Source of the DNA: Gonium pectorale
Taxonomy: Eukaryota; Chlorophyta; Chlorophyceae; Chlamydomonadales; Volvocaceae
DNA: 64,000 bases
NCBI GenBank assembly: GCA_001584585.1
Contig: LSYV01000017.1
Location: 2,388,355-2,452,354, forward strand
Direction of reading: 5' to 3'
Positions 35,477-48,000 of this stretch are shown here, in pieces (the first letter of the stretch is position 1; the number at the start of each line of letters is the position of its first letter). The notes under the pieces are model-generated. The model was not told where the DNA came from. It ran no database searches and was given only the letters and a program-made list of their open reading frames with translations. Made by a program: the position numbers and the translations under genes.

Positions 35477-36120
35477 ATGGCGGACGCATCGCAACCCTTC
35501 CAAGCGGCTTCCAGCGCGCCGGCTCCGCAGCAAGACTTTCTAGTACAGTACGTCGTTGTGCGGAAAGACTTGTGGGGGTCAATGGGCTGGCCGCTAGGTA
35601 GCGTGGTGGCCCAAGCATGCCACGCCTCGTCGGCGGCTATGTGGCTGTACCGAGATGAGGAGGCGACCCAAAAGTACCTGGCCCCCGACAACATGGACCA
35701 CATGCGCAAGGTGCGACCAGCTTGTATGGCCGTACGGTCGTATGCAGTGCTCGGTGCTGTGCGCTTGTACCCCCTCCCCCCTCCACACACACACACGCCT
35801 GCCGCATGACGTAACACACGCCTACCGGCCCGCACCTGCCAATCCGCACGGCAAGTGCCCGCAGCTGCGGTCGGCTGCGCGGCTGCATGTTTACCTACTC
35901 CCTGCCCCCTTAATCCCGTTCAAAGGTTGTCTTGGAAGTTAAGGACGAGGCGGCGCTGCGGAAGCTGTCGGAGGCGCTAACCGCAGGCGGCATTGGCCAC
36001 AAACTGTGGGTGGAGCAGCCGGAGAATTACCCCACCTGCCTGGCCACGCGGCCTTACGCCAAGAGCGAGGTGGCGAGCTTCTTCAAAAAGTTCCAGCTGT
36101 CCAAGGCGCCAATTGGGTGA
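35477..36120 (+). CDS. PTRHD1-like peptidyl-tRNA hydrolase 2 family protein
   Basis: Two exons, 35477-35710 and 35926-36120 (TGA), giving 142 residues, close to the usual size for PTRHD1. The match is end to end: FLVQYVVVRKDL, GWPLGSVVAQACHASSAAMW, then across the intron MRKVVLEV, HKLWVEQPENYPTCLATRPY and SFFKKFQLSK. The PTH2 fold family releases peptides from stalled peptidyl-tRNA; PTRHD1 itself is less well characterised. The start is the first ATG in frame before the conserved block, leaving a short Ala/Gln/Pro N-terminus with no targeting signal. The intron has good GT-AG ends in phase 0. The gene is divergent from the YigZ-like gene. Confidence 0.93.
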
Positions 36121-37666
36121 AGCAGGGAGAGGAGTGTGGGGTTGCGGCGGCATGCTACCGTAACCCCGCGGAGGTGCCTGGACTGGCAGCGCGAAGCGCG
36201 AACTGCTGCGGGGCGCCAGCTGGCGCGGAGCGCCCGCCTCAGGGTGTGGTTGGAATGCAGTACTGAGGGCAGACCGGCAGTGTACGGCTCAAGTGGAGGT
36301 CTGGAGGATGCGTGGCGGCCATCCATCCATTGATTGCTTTTAGCCGTGTGTTGGCGCTACCGGGTACTGAGCCCCATGCAGCGTCGCTGTCGTGTGCGAG
36401 CGTTGAACCGGACAGGGGCGCGCGGCGAGAGCGCTGCATGTTATAAAAAACGATAACCAGAAACGGGGAAGGCAGCCTCTACGGACATACACACCCGATT
36501 ATGCGGACAGAGCGAGAATTTGCATGGGAGAAGACACAGAATCGCTTTGGCACTTTACTAGCCCTGCCTTGCCCGGAAGGGTTTTGCTTTCGGGTATGTG
36601 TGGCAGGCCTTAGAGGGCCTGGATAAGGCACCCTAACGAATACACGTTGCTCGTATGACGGGAGCACTGCGAGCAGCGACAAGGTCCGATCCGGCGTCTA
36701 ACGCTGTGACGAATGTCGAGCAAGTGAGCGCGTGCATGAAGTATACACAATGCAGCAGCACAATGGCGGCGCGCGGGCGGGGTCCCCTGATATGTACCGC
36801 GCTGCACCTTCACCATCTGTCGATCTGTCCCGCTGTCAGCTGTTACGGCTGAACAGTACTGTGCCCCCGGCGAGAGGTGCACTAAGCAACTGTGGCGCTG
36901 GCCTGGTGTCACCCAACATTACATGGCCGTTATTCGTCCATACCACACCCGAGGGGCTTAGCGGAGGGCCTACCATCCAGCGCTGCAGCAGGAGAGGCCA
37001 CCTCTGCCGCCGATCAATATGTACACAGCCTGCACGCGCGCCTTCCACCCCAAGCATTGCCGCAGCCGACAAATGCACGTCGACCGCATGCACAAGGTTG
37101 CACACCCACGTACGACACCACATACCGACATACGGTACCCCCCGTCGCGCGGTCGTGCGACCAAGTGGACGTGCACTGGGCTACGATGCCCACGCGACCG
37201 TCAAAGCCAGCATTGCTGCTGAACCCGCCCCAACTATCCAATTAGGGCATGAGTGACGTTCGCCGGACGCAGGCTGCTTCCTCGCACCGCCTAGCTAGCT
37301 AGCATCAGTCAATTCGCAGCGACTGCCGCGGGTGATCACGCACACCTGTATAGCATTCGCCAACATGCAGGCCAGCCGCCCAGCCAATCCCAGGGAACAA
37401 GCAACAAGGTTGCGTTGAATTCCATGCACAGGATCGGCCCGAGTCGTCGGCACACAAGACGCCAAGCCACCATGAGATATGCATGCCTGATCCTAATGAC
37501 TCCATGGCAGCACGCTCCAGCCTCTCCTGGGCCGCTGAGACCGCCTCCTGCAGGGTGCAACGGTGGCCCCTCGCCGCACAGACGCGGCATCCGTAGAGCC
37601 GCAGCGGCTCGGCCGGCGCCCGCTCCGCACCACTTCCGCCCAGTCCGCTGCAGCTGCAAGGGCCGT
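36121..37666. other. Convergent intergenic region
   Basis: About 1.5 kb between the ends of PTRHD1 (plus) and KAP3 (minus). No supported gene, RNA or long repeat. A TTACA (minus-strand TGTAA) at 36919-36923 is a possible but distant KAP3 polyadenylation signal. Confidence 0.45.
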
Positions 37667-40600
37667 CTACATGGCGTACCCGCGCCGCAGCTCCTCCTCG
37701 TCGTAGGTGCCTTCATACCCGTCGTAGTTGGCGTGCATGAGCCCCTCGTCCCCGGCGCCCCAGTTGGTGCCGCCGTTGGTGCCGAGGTCCTCGAAGTCCG
37801 CCACCAGGCGCTGGTCCCCGATCTGGTAGCCGTAGCCTGCGAGTCGAGGAAAGAAGGGTGGATGGCATGATAGGGTTTCGTCACGAGGGACCCGCGTAAA
37901 GCATGCAAGTGTGAGGGAAGGCCAGATCGATTTATGTACCAGGAGGACACGACTATGTGAGCCCGTGGCCCCTGGCTCTCGGCGTAGTGAGAAGTCACGC
38001 GTTGCAAACAGAGACCCCTGAAAACAACACCTCACCGTCGCCGCTGTAGTCCACCTCCGCGTCGTCGTAGCCGTGGCGCGGCCGGGCGTGCTGTGGGGCA
38101 AGCGCAAGGGGGTGCACAGGGCGACACCATTACCATGAAGCCTTCCACTCAGCTTGTCCAACTGGGCTTGCAACCCGATGGCAACGATTCCTCGTGCACA
38201 GGTTGACATGGGACGCCAGGCTCGCCGCGCAAAGGTCTGCATGCCTGTCCGCCGCATCGTCATCCCGCCCCGCCCCGCCTACCGCTGCCATCTGGTCTGG
38301 CGGCTGCGACACCACGTCGAGCCACTCCTGGTTGAACGACTCGAACTTGAGGTTGCGGATGCGCACAGCCCACTCCTCGTCCGTGTCCATGATGATGTCC
38401 AGGCACTGGTCCGCCACGCGACGGACCTAAGGCAGGGCGGATGATGGTGCGTGCACTCTCGACAGTGTCGTGGCCCGAGGGCTCACGAAAGACAGCAGAT
38501 CAAGCGTTAGGCTGTGCATCAGAGTTGCACGGGGCTGTCTGCTGATGGCCCTTGTCCATCCCTCATGGTGCCGAGGACTTGGGCATGAGCGCATGACCAA
38601 TGGCCCGTGGGTCTGGCGGATGCGATCTCACCTCCTTGTTCTTGTCCTGCAGCAGGTCCACGAGGTAGAAGACGACTTGCTGCGTGTTGGACAGCAGCGT
38701 GGTCCGCGTCTCGTCGTGGAGCAGGAACTTGTGGAACGTGAAGGCGATCTGCAGCACGAACTCGTCGTCCTCCTTCTTGTCGCCCATGAGCGTGAACAGC
38801 GTAGCAACCTGTTGGGGAGAAGGAGGGTTTTGAACGTGATGCGGAGTGACGGAGTTGGCGGACCAAGGCGCCACGAGCACGGAGCCTTGGGCGCCGTGAA
38901 GTACTGCCATCAGCAGCGCTACATGCTCCCGTTCAAGGGCTGCGCCAGACGGGCTGTGTGCGCAGACGACTATGGTACACAGACAGCTGGTTGCCGCGCG
39001 GTCTCTCCTTTCTAGCCTCCGCCTCACCAGGCCGCTCTGGGAGATGAGCGGGGCAGTACCCTCGTTGCACAGCACGCCCACGAACATGACCACCTCCAGC
39101 AGGATGTCGTCATCGACAGCACCGGGCTGCGGGGCAGGGCACGAGATACCAAAATGTCAGGCGATGGAGACACGATAGTCCAGCAGGGCGTGTTGAGCAC
39201 TCGAGCGCGCATCGATCTAGTTGCGTACTCATTGAGCTGCTACAGCGCGTGCCAGCTTACACGTACAGGCGAGCTGAGCTTCATGCCCTGGCTTTTGCCG
39301 CCCGACGCGGCTGGGGTCAGACTGCCATCGCTCAAGGTTTACCTGGGCGTAGGTGGCGAGGAAGGTGAGCAGGTCGTGCTTCCGCACCAACCCCAGGAAG
39401 TCGAACTCCGGGATGTACAGGTTGGCCAGGCAGCCCAGCACCTCCACAAACAGCTCAGCCGTGATGTCCGGAGCCTGGGCAACACGGATGGGGGGTAATA
39501 CGGAACGGGAAACGGGGGGGTGGGGGGGGCACGTTGGCAAACATAGTTCACTGAATGGAGAGAGGCTCTGGACCCAAGGCTGTCTTCACAGATGGGCGCA
39601 AAGTGGCTGGTGGCCGCTTATCTCACCCGCAGCAGCGTGACTAGCTGTTCCACGTACGGCCCGAAGCGGCGCTTGATGGGCAGGCCGTCTTGTTGGCTCA
39701 GGTTGCGCAGCACCTTGAACATGAGCTCGTCGCATGTTTGGAAGGCGCGCCGTATCATCTTATCGAAGCGGTCGCCCTCGCATAGCGTCTGAGCGTACGG
39801 CAGCGGTGGCAAGTGAGTGTTAAGGCCGCCCAGGCTGGATGTACTGGTAGAGCGGGCCGGAAGTAAGGAGCGCGTGGACTACTACAGCCACTCCACATAT
39901 GCACTGCATCGGCATGTTGGCTGTACCCAAGCGGCTACAACAGGAAGCGCGAGTTCCGCGTACAAGGCACTTCACAACGCCACGCACCTCCGCGTTGCGC
40001 GGGTTCTGTGTGAGATTGACCGCCAGCGCGATGAGCTCGGGGGTGTTGCGCAGGTCCTGCTTGCAGGGGATAGGCGTGATGGCTTAATGGGACGCCTGAG
40101 TGGCGGATTAGACGAAACCAGATGCTGCAGGCAGCAATCCAAACATCCTTCCCTGCTTGAAGCGCGCTGCTCGCCATTCTCAACACACTCTCCATATCGG
40201 CTCGGATGATGAAGCAGCCAACGGCTCACCTGCACGCGCATGAGCATGTCGTACATCTTGTTGAGGCAGTCTGTGAAGGTGAAGAGGCTCTTGTACTTGT
40301 CCTCCATGGAGATGTGGTACAGCAGGCCCAGCACCACGGGCTGGAAGCGAGGCACCGCCATCAGCTCCACGGCCTACGACATACGGCCGGTTGGAGACCG
40401 GGGAAGCGCAGGGCGTCAGGATGACGTACTTTGCCACATTTTGGAATCAGTACGGGGCTGATGCATGTGCACTCGGGCGTTACAATGTTAGGACAGCCAA
40501 AGATCTACGCAATGCCTGGCCTGGCGAGGTGGTAGATTGCTTGCAAGGAGGGCTACTAAAGGCGCAACACCGTACCTTGGGTATGAGCCCGTGCTTCACC

Positions 40601-43600
40601 ATGTCGTCCCGCAGCGAGTGGTCGAAGGACAGGTTGTGCAGTAGCCGCAGCACCGACATCAGCAGCACGTCGTTCAGCACCGGCACGAACTTCATCAACT
40701 TCTCCACGATCTTGCAGCTCGACATGGTTTCCTTGTTCTCCTGCGGAATCCGGGCCACGGTGGAAGGAGTTGATAAGGAGTTTAACGGACTCACAAGCAC
40801 GCCAAGCGCGTGGGTGATCAGGAGTTGGTGGCTGTCGCGGCTGAAGGGTGAGGGCCATTGGCAGAGTAGCACAGCAAATGGGACAGTTGATCAATGCGGG
40901 GCCGCACACCTTGTAGATGGAGAGCTTCTTGAGGAAGGTGGTGGCCAGGATGAGCAGCTCCACGTTCGACCGCTCCAGCATCTTGACCAGATACACCACG
41001 ATGTTCTGCGGCACGTGTGAGACGGACCAGGCATCAGCCACCGCCACAAAGAACATTCCAAGGGTCGGCCGGGGAGTGCCAGGCAGCGCGCCGGGGCAGC
41101 GCAAGTTACCCTCCAATGTCCTCCTGCCGCCGCCAATGCCAACGCAGTCATCGTGCTGCTGCACCCAACGTCGGATCCAGGGCGTTCAGCACACCTTCTT
41201 CTTCATCTTGCGCTCCACCTCGATGTCCTCCGACAGGTTGAGCAGCATGTAGAAGGCGATGTACAGCAGGCGGTCCTGCTTCTGGATCAGTGCCAGGAGC
41301 TTCTTCTCGCGGTCGCTCAGCGTGACCTGGGGGCGCCGGCGTCGCATTCCCCGGGGTTGAGCATAAAAGGCGCTGGCTAGTGCGACTGGAGGCCGCAAAG
41401 ATCTGCCCTGCTCCTTGCTAAAGCTAGACCGGCGCAGACTTGTGATAGTTCTGAGGCGGAGGACGACCGCTATCAAACTTGCGACGCGCCTGTCCCAAAG
41501 CCCGCCACGGCGACACGAGCGCCTTTTCGGCCTCACCTGCCCCTGGCTGGCCTCCAGCGCCTTCTGGGCCACCATGGCGGGCGAGATGCCCTCCTCAGCG
41601 GCTCTGCATACGGCGGCGATTAACCAGGGAAGGCAGAGTTAGCTGGAAAGCTTCAACATATATGGAAGCTGTCTAGCTGTGGCGTATGGTTGCCCACTGT
41701 TCGGTGCCCTGCCTGGCAACATCCCGCCCACTCCATTACAACTTTGAGCTCTCGGACCAGCTAGCCCGCACCTGTGCTCCGTGCGCTTGATTTCCAGGTC
41801 GATGAGATCCATCGTTAGGGCGCCCACCTGCAACCATGACCACAGCACAGTGCGTGCAGCGTTCGATTGATGTTTGACACGGCGCACGTTGCCCCTTCCA
41901 CCACAACCAGCAGACACATGTTCCGGGACGCTGGTGAGTGCAGCCGCGCTGTAGAAGCTACTGCATGTCATGGTTTGAGTATCAAAGGAGGATGGCGCAG
42001 TGCACCTGGTTCTGCATGATGAGGCCGTGGAACTGCGTGAAGTTCGAGACGGAGAAGAAGACCGAGATGATGTTGGTGCACAGGTCGATTGACCGCTTGC
42101 CCTCCTCACGCAGCACGCGGGCCAGCGTCTGGAGCAGCGTCTCGTGGCTCAGCAGCGTCTGTGGCGATCCGGGTCGGCGGCATGAGAGCGGGGTCAGGCA
42201 GCGCTCAGCCCCAGCACGGCGCGGAGGACGGCAGAGCGGACGACTGAAGTAGCGGCGTTACCCTGCTTCAGCCACACAAACCAGCCGCACCACTACGCCA
42301 GAGCCTCGCGTGTGCGACAGACGCCTAAGAAAATAAGACGGCGAGTAGCGTTCGTTGGAGCTATACAGCAGTGGAAAATGGTACTGAGAGCGAGACCACC
42401 CGACAAGGCACCAGTATGAAGCATCAGCCAGGCACAACTCCCGTTGCCAGCCCCTTCCTTTGCCTCTGTTGGCCACACCTCGAAGTTCTCGGTGTTCCTG
42501 AAAAGCTGCGCAATCATGCCGGTGGCCCGGACCTTCTTGGGCATCTCCTCCTCGTACAGGCCCTCCTGCAGGGAACACAGGCATCGTCTAGCCAGGCACC
42601 AATCATTCGGCCCTACCAGGGGAAAGGCACCGCCCTGCCGACGGGCACACATGCATATGCTGTGTCCTTTGACGAGTCTTGGGACCGACTGTTTGCTGCC
42701 TACGGATTATGTGAGGCTCCTTGTCGACGGGGCACACGGCATGCAGTACCCTGAGAGTGGGAACACAGCTAACACCAGCTGAGAGTGGGCCACGGCTAAT
42801 ACTGCCCTCGAGCACGAGTACCTTTTTGAGATGGGTGCCACTGACTCCGGCGCTCCATACCCGACCCAACCCCTGGTACCCCACACGTACGATGTACTCA
42901 TCAAGCTTGTTCATGTAGGCCTGCTCGTACTGTTTCTGCTGCATCTTAAAGATCTGCATCGCCTGCGTCTGACGTCGCTGCTGCAGCTCCGCGCGCTCCT
43001 CGGCCTCTGCGTTAGGTCGAGGCGATCGCTAAAACAATGCCGAAACCAGATTAGGCGTCGACGCTTCTGGACCACATTGGCCCCGCGGATCCGCGCACAA
43101 GTGACATGCCAAGTAGCCAAGTGTGCGAGCGGAACACGTTAGCGGCGCAGTGCACTCGTAGCCCAGTCCCGCAATTATGATCCCGCAAGGCCAACCCAGG
43201 CTCGCCATGTTGCTCTTGGGGCTTAGTGCACTGGTGCCCGTTGGCGCAGCCCCACCCAGGCGGGGCAAAAGCTGCCAGAGCTTCGGCTCCCACCCACCTG
43301 CGTCTAGACGGCTCTGGGCCTTCGGGGCAGGCTTCCCGTTCAGCGTCGCAGCGGGCGCCGGCGAAGCCGCTGGCGGCTTCTTGCTGGGGGTTCCTGGCGG
43401 TGCTCCTGCTGGTGCCGCCGGCTTGGCTGGGGAGGCTGCCGCCGCAGCCTGTGGGGCCTTGTCTGCAGCCCCGCCCTTTGCGGGCGGAGAGGCCTTAGCC
43501 CCTGTCGCCGCTACCGCTGGCTTCGCCGCTGCCTTCGCATCGCCCCCAGCGCCACGCTGCTGCAGCTGGTAGAGTAGTTCCTCCACTTGGCCGGCCTGTC

Positions 43601-44266
43601 CAGGGGTTTGACATATAGGCACGGTGTCGTGCGGTGCCCAGCGGCGACACAGCGGCCGTGTAGCCATCTCGCTGCAAGACACAGCAGTGCGCATCCCCTT
43701 GACACCGCCAGCCATCCTTTGCGGGCTCACCTTCGACGGGTGAATGAGCTTGCATTTTTCGATAATCTCCGTAGCTAGCAAGGGCACGTTTGTCTTATCT
43801 GATAGGGACTTGACGGAGATCCTGTGGCCCCACGCACGAGGCAAACGGGGAGTTAAGTCCTGCTGCGCGAATGCACATGCAGACCGTGCAGAGCTCACTT
43901 CTTCTCGCCAGGCTCCTTGCTAATGACCTTCTGCGTTCCATCCGCTGCGGTGCTGACCTCTTGGACCTGGCCAGGACGTGCACGGGAGTAGCGGCAGGGG
44001 CGCGGAGGCATGTCAGCGGCCCCGCGGCGAGGGAGCGGCAGCGAGGAGTTCCAGCCTTACACAAAACGCTCCCTTTGAAACGCGCACAGCCGCAGAGGCC
44101 CTGAACCCCTCGTCGCACCTCGTAGTGCACAACAAGGGCAAGCTCCTCCGGGTGAACCTCTATCTGTCCCGGCTTGATCTGGTGGTAAGATACACAGCTC
44201 TTGAGTCCACTCTGCTATACCGGGCAATGGAGCTGCTCCAAATACCTTCTTCTTCACCTCCGCCAT
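37667..44266 (-). CDS. FLA3: Kinesin-associated protein KAP3 (kinesin-2 accessory subunit)
   Basis: Twenty-two exons, all in phase, encode 853 residues: 44246-44266, 44119-44178, 43899-43966, 43731-43821, 43298-43595, 42891-43006, 42479-42565, 42006-42158, 41772-41827, 41537-41603, 41195-41326, 40910-41005, 40576-40740, 40230-40373, 39988-40056, 39627-39788, 39343-39474, 39028-39126, 38632-38808, 38283-38426, 38036-38090, 37667-37836. Family strings include VHPEELALVVHYE, LLYIAFYMLLNLSEDIEVER, LLHNLSFDHSLRDDMVKHGL and YHISMEDKYKSLFTFTDC, consistent with armadillo repeats. KAP links the two kinesin-2 motor subunits to intraflagellar-transport cargo; in Chlamydomonas the gene is FLA3. Exon 43298-43595 adds an Ala/Pro/Lys-rich linker between the N-terminal region and the armadillo core. 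The C-terminus is acidic and Tyr/Gly-rich. The intron after 39474 carries the 27-bp sequence shared with the VWA3-like gene. Confidence 0.95.
39490..39516 (-). repeat. 27-bp intron-tail sequence, copy 2
   Basis: Perfect 27-base match to 3653-3679, in the KAP3 intron whose 3' splice site is at 39475, about 15 nt away. Same orientation relative to transcription as the other copy. Confidence 0.8.
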
Positions 44267-45022
44267 TCTCGTTCACTATGTGCTCTTTTTTCAACTATTC
44301 ATTTAATCGAGAATAAATGAGGTGTTTTCGAGGCGTCGCTACTCTATGGGCAATAGGCGGTCGGTCTTCTACAGCCCTGCTAGCGCTCGTCCCTAATGGA
44401 TTGCTTTCGATATAAGCCTGGCTGAAAATTATGAATCACCACTGCCGCGGAACGAGCCAAAGCCCCCCAAGCGAAAATATCCGTACAACGTTGCAACAAT
44501 CGCCAGTAAGAGCATCGTGTTAGGCTATCAGATTATGCGTCTCAGCAGAGCGTACTCGTTATACACGGGGGGCTAGGAAGGAGTTGCAGTAGTGCTATTG
44601 CTAGTGGCCACGCGACCTGAGCGCGATGCGCACAAGCGTCAGGTTGCGGTGCATTTAGGAGGTAGGGACACGAATATCTGGCGTAGGTACTCTGCTGCGG
44701 CGGTGGCCGGCCTCGGCTGAGCCTAGTGCTTTCGAGGAGCCGAACCCGACGGCGATGCGCTAGCAATCACCTGTCTGGCTAGCTGAAAATATCATAATTG
44801 ATTTGGACACCGCCGCCGTTGCAAGGCTCCTTTTCTTGGCCAGACACGCTGGGGTCAGCCGGTTGCAGACCGCAAGCCGTTGCCCCACCATAGTGGACTT
44901 CATCATTATGATTCTTTTGACGCCTTTAGTATAGGGCTCGCGCCGTGATTCGCGCCCGTCACCCTGTCACCCCTGAACCCCATGCGAGCCTCCCCTTACC
45001 CCGCCTCTCCCAGGCCACCCGG
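44267..45022. promoter_or_regulatory. Divergent intergenic region, KAP3 / ankyrin-U-box gene
   Basis: About 760 bp separating divergent starts. It is AT-richer next to the KAP3 ATG (TTAATCGAGAATAAATGA near 44302-44319). A bidirectional promoter is inferred from arrangement only. Confidence 0.45.
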
Positions 45023-48000
45023 ATGAAACGAAGTTTGAACAGCTCAAGCCCAAACGCGCCGGCAGACCTGGCGGATGCGCCTGACGCCCGGCCCCTTGAG
45101 GCCGGGCAGGAGACCCAGGGGCCACCCTCCCTGGCTTCGGGGCCAACGCATGCTGCCAGCGCAGCTCCACCACTCACTGGTAACGGCCAGGCTGCTGTGG
45201 ATCGCCGAAGGCGAAGCAGCGGCCGTGGCCACTCTGGTCACAGTCGACGCATGGTAAGCTCACTCTTGTGGGCAAGCTGGGGGCCGATCGCAAGCACCTG
45301 TAAAGCATGCGCACCTGCGCAGCTGCTGCTGCTGGAACATGTGCGACCGTATCACTGACAAATTAAGGCCCTTTAATATGCTGTGAGGCCTCTGCAGACT
45401 GCGCATTGCGAATGGTGACAGACCGTACTGGTTCCACAGGATCCGTGGGAGTCGTACGTGATGGAGAATTGGGTCCCTACACTGGAGCGGACGTTTGGCG
45501 CCGACTGGCGCCGGCACTGCCCCGGGGAGGTCGCGGCACTCATGTGGTGGGCGATAGCCACACGCGCCGGCCTCCCCGATGACCTGCAGGAGGCTGCCAC
45601 CGTTGCTCAGCGCCCGCTTGATCCCGGCGCGGGCAGGGCCGTCTGGCGCGCTGCCGGCCCGGGCGGATCGGGGCATACAAGCACTACCCTGTCCGCGGGA
45701 AGCGTGCTCCCTGCGGCGCCCCAGGAGCCTGAGCAGCAGCAGCAACAGAGCGCTCGCTGCATTACTGTGCCCCTGCACGCCCTCCTGCTCTCCACTGCTA
45801 GCTCGCGGCTCCAGCCTCACAGCACAGCGGCGGATGGCGGCCCTACGTCCCCTCAGCAGCCCGACCAGCAGCACGACCGCCAGCAGCGGTTGGTCCTCCT
45901 GACACCGCCTGTGGCTTCTCCCGGCTCACCTGGCAGCGCGGGAGCCGGTGGTGCTGCCGTGGATGCACTTGGCAGCGCACATGTCGGGGACAGCTCCGAA
46001 CAGCAGGCGAGTTCCTCTCCGACGCAGGCACCAGCGGCTCCAGGAGAGGGGCTTATCACAACTGGTGCAACTTCTGATGAAGCGCGCTTCGCGGGCGCTG
46101 CAGGCAGTGGCGTAGGCGATGAGCATGGCCGGTCCGCGTCCACCCTCGGCGGCAGCGGAGCCAACGGGTTGCTCAGTAGTGACGGAGTCCTGCTACTAGC
46201 GATTGCTGACGGCGACGGCAGGGCTGGCGCTCCGTTCCCGCGGCTCAACGGCGCGGTTGACCTTGGCGGAGGCTCCGCTGCCGGCGACGGCGCAGGAAGG
46301 CCCACGCCTGCGGCAATCAACGCGGCCGTCCTGGCCGCCATGGGTGTCACGGACCCAACCGCCTGTAGCAAGGAGGTTGACAGGGACCTTTTCCAGCTGT
46401 TGCAGCAGGGCCTAGAGGCCAGGCTAGCGCTCCACGGCGGCCGCGCAGCGGCGAATGGTGGGAGCGGCGGCGGAGAGGAGGGGCCTACGGCTGCGCGGGG
46501 GGGCTTGCCTGTAGCAGCGGCGGCAGAGGCTGGACAGCCGCCGACGGTATCTGCCCCAGGCGCAGGCGCGGGCAGCGCTGGGAGCAACTGCGGCTGTGGG
46601 TCCGGTCGCACGCTGCCGGTGCTGGACTTGTCGCGACCAGCACCCAACCTGGTGGGCGGCGGCAGCGCTGGCACGGATAGCCCGCATTCGTGGGCGGCTT
46701 TGGGTGCCAGCAGTCCTCTGGCCGGGGCGTTCCAGGCAGGCATCCAGGGAAGGCGGAGGGAGGAGGCCGCCGCCGCGACTAAGCTTTCCCCCGCAGGCCC
46801 GCCTGAAGGGCGTGGCGTGCCTGGCGAAGCCGACGGCGCCGACGGCGTACAGGGCGGTAGCAGCACGTACGTCCTGGACCTCCATCCGTCCGTCCTCAAC
46901 GACCCCCTGGGTGAGCCGTACTGCTGAGCCTTTTCGACCTGCAGCTTCGATCATGGCCTTCGGCATTTTCCTTCTGGATGATTGCATTCTTGCATGTCGA
47001 TGCTTAGCGGACACTTTGCACGGATGCCGTATCGCTCCATCATCACGCTTTGCTCGTTCTTACAGGCAACGCATCACTCAGGGCGCTCCTAAACGCTGTT
47101 GGCGCCGTCACGGCGGCTCCCTCGCGGACCTTCGTGGTCCCAAGCAGCACTAGCGGCAGCGTGGATGCGGGACCCGACAGCCCTGCTGAAGCTGGAGCTT
47201 CGCACTCGGCGGTCAGCGCCCCGCGCCTGCTGCTGCCACCCGACGCTGCCTCGGCCCTCGCTGAGGCCGTCACTGCGGGGCATGTGTATGACATGCAACT
47301 GCCTGATGGTACGGTCCTTCCCGTACAGCTCGTCCCACTGCAGCTGTCGTTGGGAGCCGCTGGCGGCACCGCCGCCACGGGTGCGGCCGTTGGCCTTGGG
47401 GACGAGGACCTGGCGGGCCTCTTGCTGGGAGGCGTAATAGGCGGCGCCGGCGGGCCGCTGACAGAGGCACTAAACCGCTCGGACAGCCGCGGCCGCCTGC
47501 CTCTGCACGCTGCCGCCGCGACGGGGCGGCTGGAGATTGTTGAGCGACTTCTGGCGCTGGGCTGCGACGCGGGTGCACGCCTGCAGCAGGACTTTCTCCA
47601 AGATTCGAGAAGCGGCGCCTCCGGCAGTCGGGCTGCCAGGTGAGATGCTTGGGTAGCGAACCAATGTCTGTGAGCAAAGGCTACAAGTAACAGCTGGAGA
47701 GTTATCACCGGTCATGCTACCTGGAGCGTCGTCACCGTTCGTGCACATTCTGATCAACGGGCCACCAGAGCCTCCTGCCACGAGAAGTTTCATCACTATC
47801 CTTGCAAGCTTCTCATTACGCTTTTTGTTGGGCTTCTTTCCACTTCACATCTCTGCCTGCAGGCGCGGACCGGGCAATGGCCCTGCCACTTCCCTGGACG
47901 GTCCGGGATGCGGCCACAGCCGCTGCGGCGGTACCACCTCGGCCGGCCCCGCTCCTCCCTCGCCAGCCTGCCGTGCCTCCTCTCACGACGCTGCGACACC

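Noticed and set aside
45853..46899. Long minus-strand ORFs inside the ankyrin/U-box gene (also 59603-60601, 51449-52273, 53469-54560).
   Set aside because: High-GC genes leave long antisense ORFs. These carry no motif and overlap exons with clear ankyrin or U-box coding.
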